Shown here: positions 47,991 through 58,078 of the stretch, in pieces
Numbering within the stretch: the first letter of the stretch is position 1
Layout: every line of letters starts with the position of its first letter
Source: Paramarasmius palmivorus
Lineage: Eukaryota; Basidiomycota; Agaricomycetes; Agaricales; Marasmiaceae
Length of the DNA stretch: 64,000 nt
Direction of reading: 5' to 3'
NCBI GenBank assembly: GCA_037176845.1
Contig: JAYKXP010000075.1
Coordinates: 215,257 to 279,256, forward strand
Made by a program: the position numbers and the translations under genes
Notes under the pieces: model-generated
Told to the model about the DNA's origin: nothing
The model's database searches: none
Seen by the model: the letters and a program-made list of their open reading frames with translations, nothing else

Positions 47991-48086
47991 CTGCCCCAGT
48001 GAGGCTCGAACTCACGACCTTCCGATTGCATCGAACACTTCATGTATATAACAGTCGGACGCTGTAACCAACTCAGCCATGGGGCA
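47991..48086 (-). tRNA. tRNA-Asn(GTT) with 22-nt intron
   Basis: The mature sequence equals the tRNA-Asn at 15137: acceptor tgcccca/tggggca, stem tccga/tcgga, anticodon GTT, T arm gtgag/ctcac. The intron (48027-48048) is different in sequence and one base longer. Confidence 0.93.
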
Positions 48087-48239
48087 GACAACGATTTGAA
48101 TATGTCTGGCAATGTGTCGCGCTAGCATCGCGTAAGATGTGCTGGCATCCCTTCGGCTCCGCTCTTTTTCCTTTTGACCACCATGTCTGTCGTCCTTCCC
48201 ATCGTCGTAGCATCCATGGGCCCGCCGTAACTCTTTCAT

Positions 48240-49340
48240 GTGCCCTTTTCACTGCAATCTGACTGTAATTCTTTCATAGCCTCTATGTCTCCATCTGATA
48301 ACATCAACCGTGCGTCGCCTTTCTGGTATGCTCTCAACCTCTGCACGTGTCAATATCAGCTCAGAGCAATGATGAGGTGCGTTGGTTAGCCGTGCATCCA
48401 ACCTATGTCCCTCCACCGTGATCCTACTCCTTCAGATTTCGCCTGAATCCACTCCTTACAAGAACGCCTATCCTTCCTGCACTCGCTTCAATACACAGGT
48501 AGTCACATCAAGTTGAAAGCGTGCCGCTTGGAGGGTAGAACGACTTGAAGAAGGGGCCGACGTACGTCCTAGCCCCATCTCTTTCCCTTCTGCTTTCTTA
48601 TCTATCCGGTTTTCAGGACAGTATCTGGCTTCTTCGTGCACTACGCCCTTGTCAACGCGTCGATCGGATAACATGCAGGATATATCCTACGTACGTCTCT
48701 CAGCCCTTATCTTTCCCTACAAACGCTAAGCCTCGGACTCTCCCCTCACAGGAACATCATCCTCCTTCGTCCCTGTTCCTATCTCCTCCACTACACGCCT
48801 CGGGAACATTCCTCAAACCTTTCATTTATCGATGAACCTCTGTTCCGTTCCATCTCAGCTGAAAGGAGAAAGAAGGCATGAGATGTATGGGTATCGAGCG
48901 GAGGAAGAAGGGCGAGTGTGCGTTAGATTTCATTCCTCCATTCATGCCCCATACTGACGCATATCCCTCTCGTTCAAGTATCCTCCGACTCTCACCCCCA
49001 GCCAAAATAACACACCCAACGTGCAATATACGTCTTGAAACTCCCTACGTCATTCTATCCCTGTCCCACTCAAAAGGAGCGACTACCGCCTTTCTTTACC
49101 CCACTCTCGAACGGGCAGGGGAATTCCTGATCAAAGCGAGTGAGGTATGTTCTTTGCCTGTCAAGTAACACCACGCGCTGACCCTTCTTCTCGGTTAGCT
49201 ACCCCCTCCGCTTTACCACCCCGATCTTCGATACTAAAAAGGGGGTATTCAACGTGCTTCTTGCTTCTATTCCGATCTTTCCCCGCACGCTCATCCGATC
49301 TCTCTACTCTCCGGGTTCCCAACGAGACTGTTTGTTGAGC
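48240..49340 (+). other. Possible multi-exon coding region, unresolved
   Basis: The plus strand shows protein-like patches (for example SSSFVPVPISSTTRLGNIPQ near 48755, and THPTCNIRLETPYVILSLSH near 49015). Good donors (gtacgt at 48692, gtatgt at 49144) and acceptors are also present. No consistent set of exons or family could be assembled. It may be one gene on the plus strand or a relic. Confidence 0.3.
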
Positions 49341-49583
49341 GGTGTTACCGCAAGACGTATCGCCTTCGATAGATACAGTACTGATCGTCTGTATGTTTGG
49401 TTATCAACCCTATAGCGCTCGGTGTCTATTATATACCACTGGGTTTCGTATTCTCCTCTTTTTTTTACATCCCCGTTTGGAGTAATCGAACATTTGAGGG
49501 AGATGTAGGTGCGAAGGAATGCGGGGTGTAGACAATTTCATGCGAATGTGATGAGGATAGAAAAAACCAGATGACCCACAAGA

Positions 49584-49681
49584 TTCGGTTACAGGGATTC
49601 GAACCCTGGGCTATCGCGTACTCAGATTCCATTTTACCGTGGAATGAGAGGCGATAATGTTAGCCACTACACCATAACGGA
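49584..49681 (-). tRNA. tRNA-Glu(CTC) with 26-nt intron, copy 2
   Basis: Anticodon arm, D arm and anticodon CTC equal copy 1; the intron (49619-49644) has the same length but a different sequence. The T stem is perfect here (caggg/ccctg). The acceptor stem has one C-C mismatch (tccgtta against taaccga), so complementary blemishes mark the two copies. May still be functional. Confidence 0.8.
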
Positions 49682-49826
49682 TGTGATGTTATCTGGTCTT
49701 CACAATTATCTATCAGAAGGTAGGCCGCAAGCGGATTCCAGGACATCACGTGACCAAGCGTGACAGAAAGTCGAAAAAATAGTATTTTAAATACTCCTCC
49801 TGTATATAGTATAAATGTACAAATAT

Positions 49827-49875
49827 GGCTCCGTTACGGGCCTTGGAATAGTTATCGCTGGGCCGCAACGGAGCC
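49827..49875. promoter_or_regulatory. Inverted repeat upstream of the DDE transposase gene
   Basis: ggctccgtt (49827-49835) and aacggagcc (49867-49875) are perfect reverse complements around a 31-nt loop with a further gggcc/ggccg pairing. It could be a subterminal repeat of the element or a regulatory hairpin. Confidence 0.5.
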
Positions 49876-49941
49876 CTTTTTAGTGAACTCTGATGTAAGC
49901 CGCGGGAGTATTTCTTTTTCAATTCCTCTGCGATCAACAAC

Positions 49942-49970
49942 GCGAGACGCGTCAACAGTACGCGTCTCGC
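49942..49970. promoter_or_regulatory. 11-bp palindrome directly before the transposase start
   Basis: gcgagacgcgt (49942-49952) and acgcgtctcgc (49960-49970) are exact inverted repeats with a 7-nt loop; the start codon follows at 49974. A related cgcgacgcgagag string occurs after the gene near 52178, so it may be a subterminal transposase-binding motif. Confidence 0.55.
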
Positions 49971-49973
49971 ACT

Positions 49974-52149
49974 ATGCCTCCTCCAAAAAAGCGATTCTCA
50001 GGACTATTGCAGAACATTGGGAAGGCTTTCCCTACAGGAAGAAAGAGGAAGGAGCGCGTTCCGGATAAGGAAAATGTGCGTGATTGATTATGTTCACTCA
50101 TTCAATCAACATCAACTTCTTTTCATTTAGGACCTCCCGACGTCTCGAAAATCACTCAGAGTTGATGACAGACAACTCAACACCTCATCAGACCCTCGGA
50201 CCAGCAATGGCGCAAATGGAGAGCACTTTCCCCACACGCCGTCACTCCCTCTCGTGAACGAAGCTTCTTTGACACATCAGATCACCTCTCCCATCCATTC
50301 ACGTCATGTTGAGGTCCACGATGTTCCCGAAGATGTCTCAATTGATTCTACATGGAATGGGGATGAATTTTGGATGGATATCCCAGCCAATGACACGCTA
50401 CAAGACCGACACATTCACGAGGCTTCTATTCACACTGGGTCCCAGTCAACATCAGAATCATCTCAACCCGCCGCCGCCTTAGGTGATGGCGGCGCGTCTT
50501 CCCCATCAGAAAATCACGTACCGCGTGTTCATTTTGCTTCGAGTGTCACCGTAGAAGGTCAGGCAGTGGGAATCGAGGATAACAGCGATGACTTTGACAA
50601 TAGTGACAAAGATGAAGATGACTGGGAAGAGGAAAGGAGAAAGAGAAGGGGTTTTTTTCAGCCACCGCCCACATTGGATCAATGTGATGCAGCATATTCT
50701 TGCCTGCGTCTCTTGCTAAAGCCGCCGCGCAAACCCCTGGGAGAGAAGAAGCAGGGTTTTAAGGATCCGGGTTTTGATGCGAAGACCAAAGAGAGGCTCC
50801 AGGGAATGAAGATGTTCCTTTTTAATTACATTGACATGCAGACCGCTGGCTCCAGAACCCAAGGGGACAGTACGTTGATGGTCATGAGTGTGCTGATGTT
50901 GTGTTCTACCGGGACAAAACATTTTTACCCACGTTGAAGGAGTACGAGGCTCGGATGCGCAAATGGGTCGCTGACCATGCAGAGGAAGATCATCCAGACC
51001 CCTCAATTAAGCGTGTGGTGTTCTGGTATCATGATGAATCTACATTCTATGCTCATGATTGCCGGAAATTGCGCTGGGTTCATAAACTGGAAAAGGCAAC
51101 ACCATATGCAAAGGGAGAAGGGGTGTCATTGATGGTGGCTGATTTCATGTCAGCGGACTACGGCTGGCTTCGCTCACCAGATGGAAGGGAAAGTGCACGG
51201 GTCTACTTTGAAGCTGGAAAAGGGAAGGATGGATACTTTGAGAACAAGGATATTCTCAAGCAAGCTAATCATGCAATGGATATTCTGACGAAGTATTACC
51301 CAGATGAAGAGCATGTTCTCATATATGATAACGCCACAACTCATAGGAAGAGGTCCGAAGATGCACTTTCAGCTTCAAAAATGCCAAAGTTCCCCTCACC
51401 AAATTTCTTTCTGGAGGTCAATGTGTTCGATGACAAGGGAAACCGGCTCTATGAGCGTGATGGCTCATACATGAAGAAGAAAATCCGGATGGGTAATGCA
51501 AAATTCAGTGATGGCACAGTACAGGAACTCTATTTTCCCAACAACCTTCGATCCAATCATCCAGACTATGCTTACCGTGGCATGTTCAAGGGAGTTGCAC
51601 GCCTTCTCAAGGAACGGAATCTTCCACATCACATGAATCTTCAGTGTGATCCAAACTCTCTGAAGAAGTGTCCACCAGGTGTCGAGTTCTGCTGCTGCCG
51701 TCGCACTCTATATAATCAACCCGACTTCGTTAATTATCCTTCCATCCTGGAGACAGAGGCAAGGAAGCGGGGTTTTCTGGTGGTGTTCCTTCCCAAATTT
51801 CATTGTGAGCTCAACCCAATTGAGCAGTGCTGGGGTTACGCAAAGAGAGTCTATAGGCTTTCCCCGCCATCATCAAAGCCAGATGATCTTCGCAAAAACG
51901 TGAAGGCATCACTTGAATCAGTGCCATTGGAGTCAATGCGGCGGTATGTCACCTGTTTCTTACTTTGGATTCTCCTCGGCACTCGCTAAAGTCAGATTTA
52001 GGTTTTCCACACGCTCGCTGAGATTTCTGGATGCATACCGAAAGGGTCTTAACGGAAATCAGGCGGCGTGGGCGACAAGGAAGTACAGAGGTCACCGAGT
52101 CATTCCAGAGCATATTTACAGAGAATTAGAAGCCAATAATATTTACTAA
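49974..52149 (+). pseudogene. DDE-superfamily transposase gene with internal deletion
   Basis: Exons 49974-50075, 50131-51943 and 52002-52149. The N-terminus is basic and acidic low-complexity. The catalytic part has the triad: VVFWYHDESTFYAHD (first Asp), EHVLIYDNATTHRKR (second Asp) and LPKFHCELNPIEQCWGYAK (Glu). It continues through SMRR|FSTRSLRFLDAYRKGL after the last intron, as in a family common in Agaricomycete genomes. The frame changes near 50838-50850: the upstream frame (..FNYIDMQ) and the downstream frame (DRWLQNPRGQYVDGHE) abut without GT..AG borders. By comparison with the family, about 100 residues of the helix-turn-helix region between them are missing. The enzyme is therefore probably inactive although its triad is intact. 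Confidence 0.72.
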
Positions 52150-52319
52150 TTGCTGTGCGGACAACTAAAATACATTTCGCGACGCGAGAGAGACTGAACA
52201 CCCTTGGGCGCTTATTGCGCAATGGTCTTGATAGGGGCATTGTCACATCCCGGTCACAATCACCTGATGTCCTGGAATCCGCTTGCGGCCTACCTTATGA
52301 GAGTTGATGAAAGTACGTT

Positions 52320-53130
52320 GTTTAGTGCGACAGCACCGGCTATTATAGCAGTTATGATTTCAGCCATGTCACGGTTTCTACCACACACGACAACAACTGC
52401 TGCAACTAGACGAGGAGTCGACACGCGAAAAAAGAAGCGAATGAATGGGAACATAGTGTGCAGACCGATATCTAAGATCAATGGTACAAATATAATCTGC
52501 CATTGTCTTCCCCAGATTGAATAACAACGCCACAGCTATGAACTTGCAAGAGTCCATGATACTGAGGGTTTGAGAAATTACCAGAATAGCGTCGGTCACC
52601 AAACTAGATGCACATGTTGAGGAATTTCAATGACAGAGAGACGCAAGAGAGACGAGTAAAACGCACCTAGACCCGATGACAGTTCCGTTCATCGCAAGTG
52701 CAATCAAAACATAACCGGATTCAATGGTGTTATACCAACTACCAAAGCATGCTAATCTGTAGGTCAGATTTCAATGAGAGTCTGAAGCAGTTTGATTTCT
52801 TAACATCCAGACCCTTCACAGAGCTTAAAATCATCAAGAATATTATCCATTGCGAGAAACACCGACGCCAGTAGAAAAATTAGAGAGTTGGCAATGAGAT
52901 GATACCGATATGATGCACCCTTCCGCCTGAGTAGGATGTATGTGCAGACGCAAAATACTACCCCATGTACACCTTCATCAAATCAGACTTGCGAGCATCT
53001 AGAGCCCAAGTAACTTGCCATAGACCAAAAAGTTCCACTGAGACAGTCAGACGTCGGGAGGACCAGACATTAAATCGTGACTTACAGCAGTGAGCGCCAT
53101 GTACCACAGTTGACTGCTAATATCGGCCAT
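52320..53130 (-). pseudogene. Multi-TM (7TM-like) gene in block copy B, decayed
   Basis: Carries the same fragments as copy A: an ATG at 53130 with MADISSQLWYMALTA, TYILLRRKG, RYHLIANSLIFLLA and VTDAILVI. It also carries the same irreconcilable frames. Shared lesions show the gene was already inactive before duplication. Confidence 0.5.
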
Positions 53131-53690
53131 CTTGGAGTATGCGTGAGAAAGAACATGTAGAATCGATGGTACATTTAAGTAGTATTTGACAGAAATGCTC
53201 TATGTTCCTGTGCTGCTCTAGAATCACCTCAGGTGAGGCAGAAGGCCCGACTCATCGATTATTGCAGCGAGCCATTGGATCATGCGGCTACATAGGATTG
53301 CAGCTTCGTTCATAGAGATACCGCGAAGCTATGGGAATAATAGTATGTAAATCACTGCATGTGAACACAAGTCAGTTTAGAGAAGGAGAATTGTTGAGGA
53401 GACTCGGAGACGCAGCAAGCCTAGCCCTGAAGGCCCTTCCGAGAGGTGTACTGCTGCCAAAAAAGAAAGAAGAACAGCCCAAAGTAACACTGTGGATGTA
53501 GACGTCAGCTCGAATGAGGCAAGCAAAGATAAAAATACCTCATATATGTCAGTGCATGCCAAGAACAGGTTGCACGTTTCATACATTTTACCGCTTAGAT
53601 CGGTCTTGGAAGAGCGTAACAGGTCCATCTTTGATATGAGGAACTCAGATTCCCATAGGACATAATTGTATAATAGTGTATACAAAGTCA

Positions 53691-55327
53691 TCAGGCAACT
53701 TCAGCAGCACGGCGAATATTTCTCCGCTCGCGTGGTGACTTCCCATAACGTATCGGAACGCCTTCTGTACATTGGAATAAGTGTCGCCTATAAGCACGGA
53801 ATGGAGTGATGTACACACGCTTGGCAAGCACCCATGTTTCTTGTTCAAGCTTCGCAATCCGGTAACACTTCTCCAATCCATCAAGTAATTCGTGATGTTT
53901 TCCTTCTGCTGCGTACATGCCCGATACCGCACTTCGTTGTGCTTTTGGACATGCCTGTGAAAGGACTGTGGCAGTACGGCGAAGTTCACTTTCCGGGCGA
54001 TTATCGCCTGGATTCTCGATCCAGAATTGCACAAATGCTTCCAGAAATCCGTTCCTTTGCATTGGGTTCGATGTCACAATCTGAACGCGTGAAGTAAGCT
54101 GAACAAGCTATGCCCAATGTAAGATAATAGCCACTTACTCCTGAGAAATCACTATCCACGATATTCCTTCCATGCGCCGTTCGGATTCTCCCTAAAGACC
54201 TCATGAGAGCGAGATAATGTAACGCGTAATGTTGAGGTGTGATATCATTGGCATAAGACCAGAGTACTGCCACCCATTGTTGCAAGGTACTCTCAAAGGT
54301 CCAGGTCGTGATCAGCCGAGATTTCGGCGCTGCAAACCAACTATGGCCCAGGTCAGATACTAATCTGTCTGGATTTGAGATGATAAAGTGGGTGGAGTCT
54401 CCCAAACGTTCGGCCATCCACGCTGTTTGGCAAGAGATGACCGCAACACCGGAAAAGATGCGTACGGAAACGATGAAATTTGGATGGTCAAGCTGAAATT
54501 TAGCAAATCGCGTTATGAAGTCAACTTCGTCTGGCAAACGATCTAGCGCTGGAGCCTCCGGAGCATGTATGTTGGCCTGGAGATGGGAATCGACGAGAGT
54601 AAGGTTTTCTGTTGTCTCGATTCCATACCAGCTTGAAAGATCTGTATCACAATCGCTACTACCGTCGCCATCCAAAACTAAGTTCGCTGGATTGACCTCA
54701 GGTTTGCTTGCAAGCCAAAGGGAACGATCTTCAGTAGATGGTGAACCCAACATTTCAGGAGAAATTGCTTTATTGAGGGATCCTGCCTTCACTGCTCTTT
54801 GATTGTAGCATGAGCTTGAATGAGGTCGCCGGTTACAATTGCGACGCGAATACGATTCCTCTGTAAAGTGTCTTTTCCTGGATACCTCCGTGAGTAGTTG
54901 GATGTTTTGGTTCCTGGTTTGGGCGTACCGCGAATATGAGAGTGATTGTAGCGAGGAATCAGACCACGATTGTGTAGGGTTAGGTGAATAGGACCGTTTT
55001 CTTTTCTTTCGTTGGCGCTCTTCCCTGCCTAAGGCAATAACGTGAATTGACGATGAGATGTCACTTAGCAAGAAAGATGACTCACCCGATGAATCATAAC
55101 AGCTGTATTCCCTCGACGTCCTGCTATGCCTCCTCTTCCCACTTCTATTGGCTGGTATTGAGGATTTTGGGTCTTGATGACGTGTTTGAGCAGCGGCTGG
55201 TGCTATTCTGTCGTCAAAATCAGCCCAAAATGCATCCCAAGCACGTTTCTGTCGTAATGAATGTCAGTTTCAGATAATCTTAAATCTTGCAATGAATAGA
55301 AGTAGGACACACCAGACGATGCAGCAT
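53691..55327 (-). CDS. Uncharacterised Arg/Ser-rich protein, intact copy B
   Basis: Exons 55313-55327 (15 nt, ATG), 55086-55248, 54139-55028 and 53691-54080 join in phase with introns of 64, 57 and 58 nt; about 485 residues. The N-terminal third is basic and Ser/Arg-rich (REERQRKKRKRSYSPNP, RRNCNRRPHSSS) with a possible nuclear localisation signal. An acidic spacer (DGDGSSDCDTD) follows. The central and C-terminal part is a folded-looking Trp-rich domain (RLITTWTFESTLQQWVAVLW, FVQFWIENPGDNRP). No known family is recognised. Copy A at 23695-25324 has a stop codon in exon 3, so B is the likely functional gene. An alternative last exon after 53700 could extend the product; the in-frame TGA at 53691 is the simplest end. 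Confidence 0.6.
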
Positions 55328-55665
55328 GGAAGGGAAGCATCAGTGTGCCCACTTCTTAGTCAGCAGCATCAGCCGCTGCTGCCGCCGCCGCTCGTCTGCT
55401 TTTAGAAACTCCCGACTCCTTCCTCTTTCAGACCAGAAATCTTTCCGCCCAGATTCCTCATTTTTTGGCAACCAACGCTTCTCTTCGCTGTCATCCACAC
55501 GTCTATCGGTGACGACAGCCCTCTCCCATGATCCAGGACCAATAAGAGCCCTAATGACGCGTCGAATCCCCAAAAAATTCGAATGACGCTGCGTTTCGAT
55601 TTCCTTCCACCTCTTATCCTCAAACCCCCATTCTTTCTCGTCGACGATACTCTATAGCACTTCCA

Positions 55666-56922
55666 ATGGGCAAGAAAGAAAGGATCAAGCGCGAGAAGGC
55701 CGACAAGACGCCGGAACCAAGCCTCAAGAATCAGTACAAGGATACCCTTGCACAGGCTCGGGCTAATGCGGCTGGTAATCTTTATACCTTCAAAGATGGC
55801 GTATCGAGCGAAGTTATGTAGTAAGTATGTGGTTGAGTGCCAAAATATGGATGCTCACTGGACTTTTGCAGCCCACGGCACAACAGGACGCGTCTTTTCG
55901 CCCCGAAAGAGCTTTTTGAAGCAGTTGATAACGAATGGGTACCCCATTTCCACTGTCCAGAAGGCCTCATTGCCAACTACATCTCCATTTCGCCCGATTC
56001 CGACTCGGCATATGCTGGAAAACACATCATCGCCTGTATACGAGGTCCAGCTAAGGGTTGCGGGTATTTTAGTGCGTTTACACGTTATCCAATCAAGTTC
56101 TCGATCCTAACCATGGTACCAGTTGTAGTTGAAGAAGTTTACAAGTGTGGGCCACAAGTCTTGCTGACCCAAGACTACAAAGAAGCACATGGTAAATAGC
56201 TTTTTGTTCTCGTTCAGAGACAAACCTGATGCTCTATTAGAACAAGCAAACATGCACCGTCCAAAAACACACCTCACCTCCCCGCCGACAACTCCAGTTC
56301 GCGCTAATCTTGCCGAACGTAATAGGTTTGATCCAGATGTTAAAGCCGCCGCATGTGAGTTTTTTGCACGCGATGACATGCAGGTCTCTCCTGATCTCTC
56401 TGTCATCTCGTATCTCCCGAAAGGTCGTTCACAAGAGAACGAAGAATCATACGGTTTGTTCCTTTGCTTTCAGCCTAGCAGTGGCTAACAAGAACACTTA
56501 GTCCTTGAGCCGGAAGATACTCCAACCCTGGAATCTCTTGAGCATGTCAAGATTGAAGGGAAACCAAAGAGATCACGAATAGATGATGACAACTGTAAGC
56601 TTCTGTCTATATACATTGCAACTGCGCTCAAATCACTCTAGCAGGTGTTCCTCAGGCTGAAAACATTTCCGGGTTGCCCGTCGCAAAGAAGGCCAAGCTC
56701 ACTAAGCCATTGTCCCCCAGACGCGATGGTATTTTCAGTTTCTCTATGTTATCTCCGAGCTTACTCCTTATACCTCATCTTCTTTCAGAGTTCGTCCAAG
56801 GTTCGAGCCGTGATGTTCTATTTGGTTCAACCCGTGAAACAGCTATCGGTACGATGCCTTTCACATGCTGCCGTACATGTATCTGATATTTACTGCAACT
56901 AGATTTAACTGAAGCTGACTGA
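55666..56922 (+). CDS. Uncharacterised seven-exon protein
   Basis: Exons 55666-55820, 55872-56191, 56241-56453, 56502-56594, 56642-56728, 56789-56848 and 56903-56922 all have GT..AG borders and matching phases; about 315 residues. It starts MGKKERIKREKADKTPEPS. It has a compact hydrophobic region (residues about 55-160, with IANYISISPDSDS and CIRGPAKGCGYFSAFTRYP) and then a Pro/Lys-rich charged tail (KPKRSRIDDDN, KKAKLTKPLSPRRDG). No domain is recognised; the tail suggests a nuclear protein. The gene starts 330 bases downstream of the duplicated block. Confidence 0.65.
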
Positions 56923-57208
56923 GTCGCATGCTTATTTCTTGGTCCCGTTCCTTTGGTACTTCTTAATTCTTTTCTTGGCCCTCCGAGTTGCCACTAGATT
57001 ATAGGATGTGGGTATAATGTAATAGAATAGCAGTACATGTTTTAGAACAACTTGTGTTTAAACTGTTTGTAAGATATCGTTTGAGCTGATGAATACAGTT
57101 ACATTGACTCTAAAAGACTCGCATGACACGCAAAAAAGGCCCAGTTACCATAGTATACACATTCCCCGAGCCGCCCCTACGTTCTTGACATAGCTGTCAA
57201 GATATCCT
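56923..57208. other. Short intergenic region
   Basis: No features beyond A-T rich 3' flanking sequence. Confidence 0.4.
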
Positions 57209-57633
57209 CTATGGCATGAACCCATGTGAATTATGGCGAACACTGCGTTTTTCCGGTGAAGGTGGTCGAAGTCGTTTATTGCGAGTTCCCGGGTTGTGTT
57301 TAGAACGGGTATGTGAGGTATGCAAAGGTTGAAGAACAAGGTTTGAGTGAGCAATTGAACCAGACAGTGGCGTAGGACTATCGGGCGGTAAAGGTATGGG
57401 TGAAGGACGGGAAGGTGTTATATCCGGGGTAAGTAACGCTTCAACTGGGCTACTGTTCGCTGGAGGTGCCTGGTTTCTCCGTATTAGTAGATGTTCATGC
57501 AGAGAACCTACGACTGTCTTGAGTTCCTGAATGTTCTTACTGCTTTCAAGTGTTTCACCCGCATCTTCAACTAAGCTCAAAAGCCCAAACAAACGTGGAA
57601 GCATGTCCATGAGCTCGTGTTCGATACGCTTCT
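57209..57633 (-). pseudogene. MULE transposase gene, C-terminal part (3' of the LTR insertion)
   Basis: The minus-strand frame begins inside the target-site duplication and encodes KRIEHELMDMLPRLFGLLSL, a helical segment. A Pro/Ser-rich tail ending SPEKRSVRHNSHGFMP follows. When one copy of the 5-bp duplication is removed, the sequence joins in frame to the exon ending at 62558 (..QRQKRIEHEL). It is therefore the displaced end of the gene on the right side of the retrotransposon. Confidence 0.8.
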
Positions 57634-58078
57634 TGTGAGGGCGAACCAACTACCTCTCTACGGATAGCGGTGCTGAGCGATGATGATAAGGGAAAAAGGG
57701 GTGATCCGGCGCAGGCACAAGGCTCTATACGACGTTGAGCAGGCAGACACAAGTCAGATACTAGCCCAAATGACCAAGTTAGCATAACTAAAGGAATAAA
57801 ATACAAGATGACTTGCCTAGCCCAAATGACCAAGAGGTCAAGATGGGGAACTAGGCATCTACAGCTACGGTTTATATGTGAAGAGTCTGTCTCGGCGAGA
57901 ATTGTACAAGTAAGCAATCAGAATGATACGGAAAGATGTAGAACAATGGAAGAATGATGTGGAATGTTCCGGTGGATGAGAGGCTGTACGCGATATAAGT
58001 GGAAAGTGATAAGATGAAGATAAGAAAATAGATAAGGGGACTTAGAGAAATGAAAGGAAAAAGCTACGCTCCATCACA
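57634..58078 (-). repeat. 3' LTR of the retrotransposon
   Basis: 445 bp, bounded by tgtga and tcaca on the plus strand. It is preceded on the coding strand by a polypurine tract (aggaggggggtaa, complement of 58079-58091). Confidence 0.93.

Larger units (their letters stand above)
52303..55333. repeat. 3-kb segmental duplication, copy B
   Basis: Direct-orientation counterpart of 22312-25330. Differences are scattered single bases plus small indels (for example an extra gacgcaagaga stretch at about 52640 and taaatct at about 55280). It starts 150 bases after the transposase stop and ends just past the ATG of the intact Arg/Ser-rich gene. Confidence 0.9.

Noticed and set aside
48545..48835. Confident gene from the 96-residue frame
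   Set aside because: Competing frames in the same stretch are equally protein-like and no consistent exon chain could be built, so only an unresolved region is reported.
50254..51989. Two overlapping transposon genes (a regulator and a transposase)
   Set aside because: The upstream frame is the N-terminal part of the same transposase; the overlap results from an internal deletion and frame change.
57567..57917. Secreted protein on the minus strand inside the LTR (and its twin at 62109-62396)
   Set aside because: Identical frames occur in both LTRs and end at the LTR border; they are chance open frames in repeat DNA.
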